A DNA stretch of 64,000 nucleotides from Actinostola sp. cb2023 (GCA_033675265.1 JAUJYZ010000626.1:32660-96659); one strand, 5' to 3'; positions 11,096-22,185 are shown, counted from the stretch's first letter. Numbers and translations: made by a program. The notes: generated by a model not told the origin, from the letters alone.

Positions 11096-12146
11096 TACCA
11101 GGTCAATACTTAATGTCAGCATCCATAGAGCTCAATCCTCAGCCCACTGTAACGTCCATTACCTGACAGAGGAATTACACGGACAATCGTGGTCACAAAT
11201 GGTTGCACAACGTGTTGTACAACAGTAGAGCTGTCAGCGTTACCTGGAAATGTCTTTTAACAAAGAAACGTACTTTAATAATATTTCAATAAGTATAGGT
11301 ATATATTTTAGATTAGGAAGGCCATATAAGTTTATCAGCTTTAGCTGTAATATGTATTCCACCCAATTTGGAAACTTTGAAACTGACACAAGGGAATTAA
11401 TCCTTAATTTTACAAAGAAACATGCGATTACTCGTTTATAATATAAAGGGAAAATTCAAACCAAACATAGCGCACGCCCTCACTGATTTGATTCGAAATG
11501 GCGTCATGATGGCGTACGAGCGCGCGCTCTGTGAACTTTTCACTGAGTTTACACCGAATCGAAAAACAACAAACTTTTCGCTGTTTTCTTTATCGAAATT
11601 GAATGAATTGCGCTAAAATTAAGTTTTTCTGACGCTACAGTACTTCTACGTAGAAATCCGACAAGACGTTTTCAACGATTGAGCTAACGTAGCGATCGAC
11701 CAATCGTCTGCTAGTAACCATGCCCTCAATTAAGGAAAAAAGCCTTCCTTCATGAGCCAATGAGCACTGAGTAATTTTGCACTCTATGTTATAAGAAGAT
11801 ATAGATCACCTATAGTTTTGCAGGACTATATTACCTTTTCCTGACCTCCTTCAGAGTACATTTCCCAGGTAACACCATCGCTGAGCAAGTAGGACAGCTG
11901 ATAAGCTCTGAAATAGAGGTCTTCGCCGTATCTGCCCTGGCTTGCAAATCCAATAATGGTGGTGGGTTTGATCAAGTTTACCTGCACCCAGAACTTTGTC
12001 TCTGCCAATGATGGGATCCAGCTAAAAGCCTTTCCGAGTCGAGCGTAGTATGGTGCATAGTAGGAGTTAGTGAAGCTGGAGGCTGTCATTTGAGTGTTCA
12101 GTATGGTACCCATCTTTAACACCAAATGCATTGCAATCTTGTGAGC

Positions 12147-12360
12147 CTACAATCGTGTACACATATTTATAAGTACGCCTAGGTAATAATAATGATAAAG
12201 TATTGGTACCATCTTTAATACCAAGTGCATTGCAATCTTTAGAGCCTGCAATTGTGTACACATTTCTATAAGTACGCCTAGGTAATAATAATGATAAAGT
12301 ATTGGTACCATCTTTAACACCAAGTGCATTGCAATCTTTAGAGCCTGCAATTGTTTACAC
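12147..12360. repeat. 99-bp tandem copies of an exon start and splice acceptor
   Basis: A 99-bp unit recurs three times counting the functional exon edge (GTGTAC at 12155 and 12254, GTTTAC at 12353). Each unit contains the polypyrimidine/acceptor region and the first part of the F5/8C exon (minus-strand reading DCNALGIKDG) plus an AT-rich spacer. Since 99 is divisible by 3, a read-through of copies would keep frame. Confidence 0.75.
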
Positions 12361-12627
12361 ATTTCTATAAGTACGCCTAGGTATCCCTCGCAGTATCTGG
12401 TGACCGTGTGGTTTCACCTGAATTAAGTGTGTTGAAACTCAGGCAGCCCAACGTTTTTTACTGATTGACTAGACTTTAGATTGCTTCATATAAAATGTGG
12501 TGACTGGTCCAGCGACGCTTATAAATTGTATTTAGAATTTGGTCTTGAGTCAAAATTGCACTCGCACATCAACCTAGGCTATCCATCAACGCCGTTTCAC
12601 TTTGACATAACTCAGTTTGTGTTCCTT

Positions 12628-12762
12628 TGGTGGCAGAGAGGTTTATTGTGTACGGTTGTCATGGATACAATTTGGTTTTAATTTGTGGCAATAAACTTCT
12701 CTCCTGTGCCACTGACATGAACTGTGTTATCATTGTAGTCAGGGAGACCGGTTCGTGGAATT
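12628..12762. repeat. Dispersed repeat, copy also at 13962-14094
   Basis: About 135 bp (GAGAGGTTTATTGTGTAC ... GGGAGACCGGTTCGTGGAATT) is repeated in direct orientation at about 13962-14094, on the far side of the helicase-bearing element. Both copies contain the same AATAAACTTCTCTCCTGTG. Possibly a SINE-like unit; the family is unknown. Confidence 0.6.
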
Positions 12763-12867
12763 TGTTTCTCTTTGAGCGCGCACGTGGATTAATTGCATCT
12801 AGCGGCACACCCTCATATCCAGTTTCACTTTTGGTTTTGATATTCTACTGTTCGACATGTTTCTCAC

Positions 12868-13878
12868 TAGGCTCAGTATCCAGCCGCTGGGATTTCGTGC
12901 GCCCGCGATACTAAATAACCAGAGTGGTTGTATCATTTGCCAAAAACAGGAAGAAAATAAAAGGAAACGGAGGTCTTAGGGAGGAAAAGTGTCTTCAATC
13001 TTGCACAACACGCCACATTTCATAGACTCATCTTCTAAAGGGAAATCAATCAAGACTCATCTTCTTGCTCTTCGCCAAAGAAAGCTGCTTTACAGTGGAT
13101 TTCACATAACTTTGGCCGCTGCGATTGCGAAGTTCGTTCGCAATTCCCAACTTTGCTAACGAACTTCGGAACTTCAAAGTGAAATTGACCAGAGTAGATG
13201 TTTGAAGCGATCCAAGTCGATTTTGAGGATGAACATCATCGCAATGAAAGGACTTTAACTCCACTAATGCAGTTTGAAATACACTTTTTGAGACATTTCG
13301 TTTGAGATGCAATTCTAGCAAATATTTGAATTCGAGACATAAACAATACTCACGGTTCACTGAACCAAGTTCACAGTGAAGTCGGCAAAGATCGTTATTG
13401 AACTTAGCAATCGGAGCGGCCAAAGTTGTGTGAAATCAACTGTAATGCCCTTTGATGAAAGGAAGTTAACTTGGTATTTCATGAGAGACACTAGCGGCGA
13501 TATCACGAGGTCAAATACGAGTGGAGCAGCTTGGAAAATTAGAGATTTTCCAGAGCCAGTAGAAAGAACAACGAAGACATCCTTTGCCAGAACAATTTCT
13601 TTCAAAGCTAAACGCCGTTTTTCTTTAAAACTCTCTAAATTAAACTTCTCAAGCGAAGGGCATATTCACAAGCATCAAAACTCTCTATCACGCCATTTTT
13701 AATCTTGTGCGTCATTTTTAATTTATGCCCCTTACAATTTTATTCTATGTTTCGTTTAGTCACATATATATCTAGTAAATAGCCACAAACAGTGAGCTTG
13801 GGCTACCTGTGGTGCGCCCAGCCGTGAGGGGAGAGTATCGCGGGCGCACGAAACCCCAGGGGCTGGATACTGAGCCTA
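12868..13878. mobile_element. DNA transposon A: 45-bp TIRs, 9-bp target duplication, helicase fragment
   Basis: Ends are TAGGCTCAGTATCCAGC and its inverse; the inverted match runs about 45 bp with few mismatches. It is flanked by the perfect 9-bp direct repeat GTTTCTCAC (12859-12867 and 13879-13887). It is 1011 bp long and contains a broken RecQ-like helicase fragment, so it is non-autonomous. An internal inverted repeat joins about 13090-13140 and 13396-13445. A 9-bp duplication is in the range of MULE or Merlin elements; I do not assign a superfamily. Confidence 0.75.
13430..13660 (-). pseudogene. RecQ-like DNA helicase fragment inside transposon A
   Basis: The minus strand encodes a short piece of superfamily-2 helicase: a Walker A motif (LSTGSGKSLIFQAAPL), then DLVISPLVSLMKYQV (motif Ia) and LSSKGITV, in the order of RecQ-family enzymes. 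There is no DEAH box or helicase C-terminal domain, and the frame ends in unrelated sequence. It parallels the helicase exon of transposon B (45857-46345), so it probably came from the coding part of a larger relative. Confidence 0.65.
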
Positions 13879-14299
13879 GTTTCTCACTTGATCCTTAGTT
13901 TATTGTAGTTTTACTTTCCCACCCACCCTCCTCTGAATATTTTATTCATCCTTAGTTAGTGAGGGTGGCAGAGAGGTTTATTGTGTACAGTTGTCATGGT
14001 TACAATTTGGTTTTAATTTGTGGCAATAAACTTCTCTCCTGTGTCAAACATGAACTGTGTTGTCATTGTAGTCAGGGGGACCGGTTCGTGGAATTAATCG
14101 TGTATTGAAACTACTTGAATGCCATGTATGAAAGGCGACCAGTTAATAATAATATTCCTCACCTGACAGACAAGCCTGATAACTTTGCATGTTATTCTTA
14201 CAAGCACAGATGTACGGGTTTGCAGGCTTTTCCATATTAGGAATACACGTCATATTGACACGTTCACAAGGATTTGATGAGCATACAGTCTGAGGAATA

Positions 14300-15465
14300 T
14301 AAAAATTACATATAATTATCATTGGTATAAAACAACTTGTGCACTCTGATTGGTTCATTATATCGGGCTCTTCGACGTATCCACTTAGTATAGGTAATCA
14401 TACGGTTTCGAGTTCAATTTGGAATTAATTTGCACGAGTATGTTTTTCAAAGAGTATCAAACGGGCTCGTGCAATTTGAGCTCTTTGAAAAACACACGAG
14501 TGTAAATTAATTCAAATTGAACGAGAAATCGTATGATTACTTATTAATAATATAGATGCAAAAATCTAGCGAAAATTAGACGGCAAAAGACACATTTTGA
14601 CAAGCATGCACGTAGCGAAGTACTCGTTTATTTGACATTAATTATCAATAAATTAATCGACACTACAACAATCGACACTACAACAATCCCTACATACTGA
14701 TTATAGCAACAAACAGTAATAGGATAATAAGTACAAAGGTAGTTCATCGTTTTTAGAAAGTTGAAACGAGTACATAAGCTTAACTCTGATTTTCTATAAA
14801 AGTTTGATCGCACTCAGAGAGAGAAATTCGACTAAACTTACTGTAAATCACTGGATATTCTTGATTACTTTCCTGACCACTCAAACCAAAGTTGAATACT
14901 CATTAATTTGTAGAAGATTGAAGTACATTTTGCTTACAAGAGCCAACAAAGTTCTTCATTTATCACAGTTTTCCTTTCTAGTCAAGGCTTCCCCGTCAAC
15001 TTTCATGTCGAGTCTATAAAATGGTGAAAATGTTGTTTTTGGTGCTTTCTAACTCCAGAATAACAGGCAGCGAGTCCTTCTTTCACATTCTTTCTGCCTT
15101 TTGTACTGTATAAAATGGATTTTCAGTGATTTTGGCATCGTTTTTAACCCTTTTTCGGCAAAGGTCCGCCATTTTGAATTTCTTTTTTTTTCTGTGAATT
15201 TTCTGTTGCCATGGAAACCACTGCAATGTGATGTGATTTACTGCAATGTGATTGGCTAATATCATTTTCCATTGTATTTTAGCCAATCAGGATCCTTAAA
15301 ATTTTGTAATTTGCACTGGAATTACAGATTTTTTGCACTGGTATTACAGATTTTTGCACTGGTGTTACACTTGAACTGCACTGCTCTCAGCCAATCAGCA
15401 TCGAGTAATTTTTGCATCTATATTATTAATGCTAAAACAAGGTGTTGAGTTTACTGTTTCTTAAA
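14300..15465. repeat. Intron of copy 1 with hairpin and tandem motifs
   Basis: About 14412-14535 is an inverted repeat built of CAATTTGGAATTAATTTGCACGAG-type arms (a related arm at about 16803-16835). About 15300-15375 repeats a 'TTTTTGCACTGGTATTACAGA' motif two to three times. No exon is seen. Confidence 0.45.
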
Positions 15466-15468
15466 GGT

Positions 15469-15712
15469 GCAGTAATACGGGCAACAAAATCATGCAACTT
15501 GTCTCGCAACACATTTTCGTGTTGCAGGTTACAAAAATTTGTTGCGCAAAGTAGAAGCTCTTTCTACTTCATGCAACAAAGTTTTGCAACCTGCAACACC
15601 GAAAATTTTATTTGTTGCGCGAACGATGGTTATACGAGAAACATTGCTCTGCAATTTGCAACGCAACAATGTTGCGCGACAAGTTGCACGATTTTGTAAC
15701 TCGTATTACCGC
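15469..15712. mobile_element. MITE with ~35-bp TIRs
   Basis: Left GCAGTAATACGGGCAACAAA and right end GTATTACCGC are inverse copies over about 35 bp with a few mismatches; the interior is also rich in GTTGC/GCAAC inverted pairs. The target duplication is not clear. Confidence 0.65.
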
Positions 15713-15741
15713 AACTTAAACGGGGGTTTTGTACATTCAAC

Positions 15742-16108
15742 AATGAGGGTTTATCATGTAATCTCAAAAATCATAGGACAAAACAATGATTATCATAGCT
15801 GGAAAGAGCTCGTTGAAATTAGTAAAAATGTGAAGTTTGGAAAAGAACGCTTCACAAATTCCGAAGACATGAAATTTCAAAATTCGAAATTTTGTATGAA
15901 AACCTTTGGAAATTTACGCTTGGAGGCAACTCTTGCCTTCCAACAAAGGTTTTCATACTAAATTTCGATTTTGAAAATTCATATCTTCGCAATTTGTGAA
16001 GCGATCTTTTCCAAACTTCACAATTTTACTAATTTTAACGAGCTCTTTCCAGCTATGATAATCATTTTTTGTCCTATGAGTTTTGAAATTATATGATAAA
16101 CCCTCATT
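15742..16108. mobile_element. Foldback MITE, copy 1
   Basis: Nearly the whole 367 bp is one inverted repeat (arms of about 170 bp), from AATGAGGGTTTATCATGTAA to ATAAACCCTCATT. Open frames crossing it are by-products of the palindrome. Confidence 0.75.
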
Positions 16109-16370
16109 CAGATCTACTAAAATGGCAACAAAAATGGTTTGCGATTGTCAAGGTAAATTTTCTATTTTTGGAGATTTAAAAAATGTGTTATTTCAAACAA
16201 AAATATTTTTGGTTTCAAAATTAGTTCAAACTACATTATTTACGTTGGACATTTTAAAACAATACACCCCCCTACGCATGAGAGCTTTCAAATTACATTC
16301 AGAAGCGAAATGTGATGACGCTCGTTTGAGTTGACGTCTTGTAATAAAATGGAAGACTTCCACATTTTCT

Positions 16371-16728
16371 CAATGAGGGTTTATCATGTAATTTCAAAAC
16401 TCGTAGGACAGAAAATTTATTGTCATAGTTGGAAAGAGCTCGTTGAAATGAGTAAAAATGTGAAGTTAGGTAAAGATCGCTTCACAAATTGCGAAGATAT
16501 GAATCAGTTTCAAAAATCGAAATTTTGTATGAAAACCTTTGTTGGAGGCAAGAGTTGCCTCCAAGCGTACATTTCCAAAGGTTTTTGATATAAAATTTCA
16601 ATTTTTGAAAATTCATATCTTCGCAATTTGTGAAGCGATCTTTTCCAAACTTCACATTTTTACTAATTTCAGCTCTTTCCAGCTACGAATTTGTTGTCCT
16701 ACTGTATGAATTCGATAAACCCTCATTG
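16371..16728. mobile_element. Foldback MITE, copy 2
   Basis: Same family as 15742-16108: CAATGAGGGTTTATCATG at the left and AAACCCTCATTG at the right, arms largely complementary, centre GGAGGCAAGAGTTGCCTCC. Confidence 0.75.
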
Positions 16729-17219
16729 ATAGCAGTGCGTGTAAACTATGGTGACTATAGTACTAATATGATAATGACGTATGATAATGAATAATGATAA
16801 AATTTCTCGTTCAACTTGGAATAATTTGCACTCGTGTTTTTTTTCAATATTTTTTTATTAAATTGTTCTTAAAGTTTCGTGCCAATTAATTCAAAATCGA
16901 AATCGTATAATTACGTATACTCTGCTAGTCAACGGAATTTAAAGTACAAAGCATTAAAGTGCCCATGAAGCAATAATGGCAATCCTTGTTTTATTGTACA
17001 TTATTGTTGTTTGGACTTTCTCTGAACATGCACAACTCTTGACGTTACATTTCTATAGCTTGACCGTGCCGGAATTGTCGCACTTTGAAACCCAAAATGC
17101 CCAACTTCGAGGAGCGCGAAATAAACAAACATTCCTGAACCTCAATTCACTTTATATTAACGCCATGTAAACAAGCAAATACTAAACTATCGTAGCAGTA
17201 AATGAAAACGGGATCTGTT

Positions 17220-17265
17220 CCCCCCCCCCCCCCCCCCCCTCCCCGTCTCACCCCCCCCCCCCCCG
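17220..17265. repeat. Poly(C) tract
   Basis: Two long C runs (20 and 14) separated by TCCCCGTCTCA. Such runs are prone to length error in sequencing. Confidence 0.85.
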
Positions 17266-17774
17266 TCTCATGGGCACTTTAAAGACGCAGCGGCCATTGG
17301 TGGTATGAGAACATTGATGGTGTAAGAACATTGATGATTTGTTATCAGATACATGGCCACCATGCATTCCTATTGCCTAACACCTGTTATCATTATACAG
17401 TGGATGAAACATGCTCAAACAGTGGTCTTGTCTATTTAAACTGAAAACGAGTTCTGATGTACCAAATGATCCAATAATATAGAAAAAACATAGACTTACC
17501 ATCATTCTCATGTGGAAAAACCCTTCTTTCTTGACGAAAAAATCGCGATAGTCAGTTCCTCCCCAACTCATCAGCTCACACAGTATTTTACCAGTTGGTA
17601 GAGAAGTGAATCATTCTTTTGGAGAACAGAACCGTTGATTCTCTTTGCAAAATTTCCATACGTAAAATCGGCGCCAAAGCGCACTGACAAATCAACGTCA
17701 CAAAACACGACCCCAAGAAAAAGAAAAAACAAGGATTTCAGCAGAAACAAGAATTTGGCTGTGTTCTTCATGAT

Positions 17775-18320
17775 TACTTGAACAAAGTGCTGAGATAGAT
17801 GACCTTATGGTCATGGCACATAGAGGCCCTATTACTATACATAATAAAATAGTATTCGTCAAAAGCATTTTATGCCACAAGAATTTGTAAAATAACTCAA
17901 TTCTAACGCGCGCTCTGATTGGTTAGCTACTATGTTTATGTGAGGCTATGTAAACACGGCTGAAGAAAACAAACTTCTCCCAAACTTCCCTCATGTTTAC
18001 CTTATCAGGCTATGTAAACGTGGAAAACGTTTTATATTTGTTAAATAGAAAGTCTGGAAAGAGTTGATTGTTTATTGGAATTAATAGTTTTCTAAAACAT
18101 TATAATATTGAAAATAATTCGCCTTTTGAAAATATATTTTACCAAACCCGTTTATTAGTTAGGACGGTGTTGATTACAATAAATTCGCGTTGGAATGCAT
18201 GAAATATTGTTCACTATTGCACATTAAAGGCTGGTTCATACTAACGTCAGAATCGCAGTCGGAAGGATGCGAAACACAAAACGGAGTCGGAAGTGCGACA
18301 GGTCGGATTCGGAAGGAGGG
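17775..18320. repeat. Upstream block of PAN gene copy 1, shared with copies 2 and 3
   Basis: The sequence upstream of the PAN ATG (ACAAAGTGCTGAGATAGATG, then CATAATAAAATAGTATTCG) is repeated upstream of the PAN exons at about 36610-36780 and 41935-42030. The conserved block probably includes the promoter, but no TATA box or initiator can be assigned with confidence. Confidence 0.6.
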
Positions 18321-18321
18321 T

Positions 18322-18573
18322 TAATGGGGGGTTTATCATGTAATTTCAAAACTTATAGGACAAAGAAATGATTATCATATTGTTGGAGTTGCCTCCAAGC
18401 GTACATTTCCAAAGGTTTTCATATTAAATTTCGATTTTTGAAACTGATTCATATCTTCGCAATTTGTGAAGCGATCTTTTCCAAACTTCACATTTTTACT
18501 AATTTCAACGAGCTCTTTCTAGCTATGATAATCATTTCTTTGTCCTATGAAATTACATGATAAACCCTCATTG
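18322..18573. mobile_element. Foldback MITE, copy 3 (shortened left arm)
   Basis: Matches the family at 15742 and 16371. The right arm is complete to AAACCCTCATTG; the left arm lacks about 100 bp. Confidence 0.7.
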
Positions 18574-18579
18574 TTCTTC

Positions 18580-19640
18580 CGATTATGATTCCGACGCTTA
18601 CGATGTTGCCTGTACCACGAAAACGGACCTGAAGCGTATAATAGGAAGACTTTAGCCAATGACAAAACTCATTCACAGTCGATTTAAAGCAAAGGCAAAG
18701 TTAACTGAACGTGAAAAGTTATTCAGTAAGAATTCGGATCCAATTCAAAATAAAAAAATTAAAATTACTGTTAGAAATTATATAAAACCATACAATCCTA
18801 AGACGTTTAGATTTGTTTGGAATCATGATATACTTGAATTATAGAATGTTTTTGAAATGAAAGCAAGTATTGCCTTTCTTGTTCCTTCGTGCCAGTTCTC
18901 AGTAGATCATGACGCTGATCATGATTCTGACGCTAGAATAATTCTTCGTTGATGATCCAGATTTTGAATGATTTACTAAGTAATAGATCAAACACGAGAA
19001 AGACTGTTTCATCCGATATCCAAACACTGACAAGTGTGCTAAGAAAAAAAAACGGGCGCATCTAGCTTCTCAACCCATTAATAATTCTTGGAGAAATTCA
19101 TACTTAAAGTTAACCAAATGTTATGCTAATTAAAATCACATATCCAAACATCAGTAGCGATTTCCTTTCTTTTGACCTCATGAATTATGAATGAGTTCCA
19201 GAAGAATAATTGGTTGCTGTTTGCAGGTGTAAAATAAAGTTTCTCAACCGATTCACTGTGCTGTGTATGTACGTATGATTGTATGTGATGCTACTGGACA
19301 GAAGCATTTTACAAGTAAAACGTTTTCTGTAAATAGCTTTGCCTGTTCTTTTCGCAATGAATAGCTCAGTTTAGCTAGTGTCCGATGAAAAAAAAACCAC
19401 TTTATTTATATAGTGCTCCTGAACTAATCAATAAAATAACTTAGGAAGACGTTGTATTGTTCATACAAGAAAACACAGCGGTTGACAAGAGTCATTACTC
19501 CAGTTTCACGTTGTGTAGAGATGACCGCTGTCCTTGACAAAAGACACATTGTGTGCGAGAGTGCAGTGTCCCCCAATTAGTGTGCAAGCGCTAGAACACA
19601 TTGGACACTTAAATAAACAGTTATTTTATTTTATATATTT
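18580..19640. repeat. Duplicated upstream sequence, no gene
   Basis: About 19190-19380 matches about 37320-37470 and parts of about 42300-42370 (AATAATTRGYTGCTGTTT, TTCTCAACCGATTC). It belongs to the segmental duplication. A 61-codon open frame at 18659-18844 has no motif. Confidence 0.5.
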
Positions 19641-19647
19641 TTTACTC

Positions 19648-19774
19648 CAGGGTTAGCCTCGATTCAGAGAACAGTCCGTGCAATTCAAAACTGTTTCTAT
19701 TGTTTCATGTCAACATTTTTTCGTATTCTTGTTGATATTTGTGAATAATTTACACTGACTCGAGGCTAACCCTG
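19648..19774. mobile_element. Small MITE with CAGGG ends (hAT-like)
   Basis: CAGGGTTAGCCTCGA at the left and TCGAGGCTAACCCTG at the right form perfect 15-bp inverted ends around 127 bp. CAGGG ends suggest hAT, but no 8-bp duplication is evident. Confidence 0.6.
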
Positions 19775-20619
19775 TACAAATGCGTCTGATGTCAATAAGT
19801 ACAGCGCTTTTAACGGGATCTGTGAACGCGAAAAGGGACTATTGCCAGAGGAAACCAGAGTGACAGAGTTAAAAACTGTTAAAAACTGACAGAGTTAAAA
19901 ACAACAAAACAATCAAAGCGAACTAAACACTGCATATCTCGTGTTTCAAATAGTGTGGTCCATCTTTCTAAACGAAGGATTTTTCAATTGGGGAATTCAC
20001 TAGGGGTTGAGTAAATAAATTATACTATTTATTATATTGGGTGGGACACAGTACGTGGTGTACTGTATTGTTAAGGGGACTTGCCGTGGGCGTGTTTCCA
20101 TAGCTTCTTAGACCATCCTACTTGCATATTACGGGTACAACTCTCTGACCGGCTAACGATCTTTACTTAGCTTGTTTGGTTTTACTTCATTACTTAGGCT
20201 AGTCTTAAACGTCAACAGGGAAAACCTGAATGGGGAGGTAATGGGGACTTTGTGTCCTATTACACAACACCTGCCTTGTGGGAGAATCTTGAAATAAGAT
20301 TCTCCAGTAATGCCCATGGGCGATTACGGAATTTTTTGTCACGACAAAAAATATAATAAACATAATAACCTTGCTTGCTCGATCAGTACAAGAAAATATC
20401 AGACCTCGGTCTTTTTTGTACAAACCTCACCCACAGCTCAGTCTGTACTGTCAAGACCTTGGTCTGCTATTTTCCTGCACTGACCTCGCGCTTGGTTATT
20501 AAGTAGTTGTATATTTTTTTGGCTCGAGGTAAGAGTTTGGGAATGTCCCATTATTGTCCTTTGATGCTGTGGAAGCCCAACAGAGAATATATACATGTCA
20601 GGTATTCGGCGGTGGAGCG

Positions 20620-20950
20620 AAACTGTGTGTTCGGTGTTCATCAAAGATCACTAGAAAGAATGACCTTACAAGACAGAGCAAAGATAAGCTATGCAAAGCA
20701 TCTTCAAAGGCAATCTCTCCGAAACCCCAGCCTGCATCCAGTAAGCAGTTCATCCGTGACTCAAAGTGATTTGCAAAGTAACGCATGCCTAACGGGCTCG
20801 GCACTCAAGTCTACAACCAAGAAAGTTCGATTTAGTGGAAAACAGAAGACCTTTCTGGACTGTAAGTATAAAGTTGGCGAACAGACTGGGAAGAAAACGA
20901 ACGGCGAAGACGTTGCTAGAGAAACTAGACGCATAAATGCGTGCACTCGG
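20620..20950 (+). pseudogene. Fragment of a multi-copy cnidarian transposon-type protein
   Basis: In one plus frame RMTLQDRAKISYAKHLQRQS is followed by GSALKSTTKKVRFSGKQKTF, then LDCKYKVGEQTGKKTNGEDV and ARETRR. The pattern Q-K-x-F-L-D-x-K, G-E-x-T-G and V-A-R-x-x-R-R recalls the C-terminal domain of abundant uncharacterised cnidarian proteins that usually continues with FLT-x-x-Q-I-x-x-F/YFSR. That continuation is absent here. A related broken fragment lies at 27100-27310. Family identity is from memory. Confidence 0.4.
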
Positions 20951-21171
20951 GCTTCCTGGGTATTGATGACTTTCTATGCATCGGTGTACTGGTGACACAC
21001 AAAGCACCAAATCGAAGGAGTAAGGTCCAAATTTGAATAATCTTTGTTCTTTTTGCTTGCATACAAAGGGTGTGAGAACTAACTAGTTTACACCTTTGAG
21101 TTTAAATGAAACACTTGAACTGTTATACAGAGTTTGGAAATAATTCATTAATTCATTTACGGTTTGTACTT

Positions 21172-21667
21172 CTACAAGTTCCTTTAGGATGAGGCATACC
21201 AAATGAATCTCAAGCATGGGAGTCAAATATTTTCAATATACCATCGATAGTACAATAAATGGCCATAGTACTACATCCAATAGTCAAAACAATTGAATTG
21301 TAATTTTCTCTTATTAATAATTGCAAACCATTATCCAGGGCCATATAGTAAATGAAATCATCTAATGTACAGGCGCCATGTATACTGCCAGTATAACTTG
21401 GACTGTATTGAAGCTGATAATAAATTAGTATCGAACAGTTTGATCATTCCAGGTAATTCTGTTAATAGCATGAAAGCTTGGTTGTATAACCTTGATAGTG
21501 TTGAATATAATTGATTTCCAATATTCATTATGTTTGCCAAGTCCATTGGCGAAGTAATTGAATTTGTGGTTATATATCAGAGCACACAGTGACATAGCTA
21601 CACACTGACGACCGGCATTGACACCAAATAATGCAACATTTAATACCTTGACTATAGGGAGCAACAA
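21172..21667 (-). pseudogene. Decayed cysteine-peptidase-like (OTU/C76-type) module
   Basis: Read on the minus strand across three frames, the region carries a Cys-containing block (FGVNAGRQCVAMSLCALIYN), a middle block (DLANIMNIGNQLYSTLSRL ... LLTELPGMIKLFD) and a block ending in KIFDSHA, then a stop, then DSFGMPHPKG. The order Cys ... His-Ala-x-Asp fits the catalytic layout of OTU-like or herpesvirus-tegument-like (C76) cysteine peptidases, which I recall as modules of large uncharacterised cnidarian and Helitron-type proteins. Two frame changes (near 21556 and 21421) and an in-frame TGA show it is dead. I do not attempt to rejoin it. The origin (mobile element or virus-like) is uncertain. 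Confidence 0.45.
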
Positions 21668-22185
21668 TTGTTTTACTGGGATGAATATAATGTGAAGATC
21701 CTGGATTTTTTTCTATATCTCTACAAAGGCTGAACTTGCAACAATTTGCTCTGTGATTGAGAGTCTTGTAAGTATTTGGAACAGTACATGTAAATAGTGG
21801 ATAATATTTACCTGCCTTATTCGTGTGTTTCTTAACCTAGGAGAAATCTCAGGTGAATGACATTTCTGTTATGTATAACTTCAGCACGTGATTCTCATAC
21901 CTCGTTTTATGATCTTTCACTTTCAGACCTTTATTAAAACAATGAATTTTGGTGCATTTTTCAGGATATTCTTCCAGATATAAAATCTCCTTAGTTTTCT
22001 GCTCTTGTATATGACGTTTCAGTTTTATCAGTGGAATATTAGGGAGCTTAAGCATTGACGACGAAATAGACGACGACGACGAAAACATGACGTCATTTTA
22101 GGAAAAGACTGGGTCGAGGACGTCGTCCTTGGCGGGAAGGTTGAAAGGTTTAAGCACAGTGTGTTTTTCGTGGACGACGGCTTCA

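Larger units (their letters stand above)
11116..17771 (-). pseudogene. PAN-EGF-F5/8C secreted protein gene, copy 1 (broken)
   Basis: All exons of the family are present: PAN 17500-17771, EGF 14163-14289, F5/8C part 1 11835-12146, F5/8C part 2 11116-11253. Splice sites are intact. Two lesions break it. The PAN exon is 272 bp against 357 bp in copy 2, from an 85-bp deletion at 17590/17591 that removes most of the cysteine core and shifts frame. The F5/8C exon is 312 bp against 311 bp, with one extra C near 12109-12111 (TACCCATC for TACCATC). The EGF exon remains open with six cysteines (CSSNPC ... CIPNM ... CACKNN ... ACLSG). The last exon is open and ends in LRIELYGC plus stop. Tandem copies of the F5/8C exon start lie just upstream (12147-12360). 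Best read as a decayed duplicate, unless the two indels are assembly errors. Confidence 0.75.

Noticed and set aside
13046..13423. 125-codon minus-strand frame inside transposon A
   Set aside because: Its start overlaps an internal inverted repeat and it shows no continuation of the helicase; not supported as a protein.
15539..15961. 140-codon plus-strand open frame
   Set aside because: It runs through one MITE and the arm of a foldback element; the apparent protein is translated repeat.
16331..16588. 85-codon plus-strand open frame similar to the one at 15539
   Set aside because: The similarity comes from the shared foldback element, not from a gene family.
20507..20769. Upstream overlapping frames near 20.5 kb as a full gene
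   Set aside because: Only the stretch with recognisable motifs (from about 20620) is retained as a fragment; there is no start, splice site or downstream domain.
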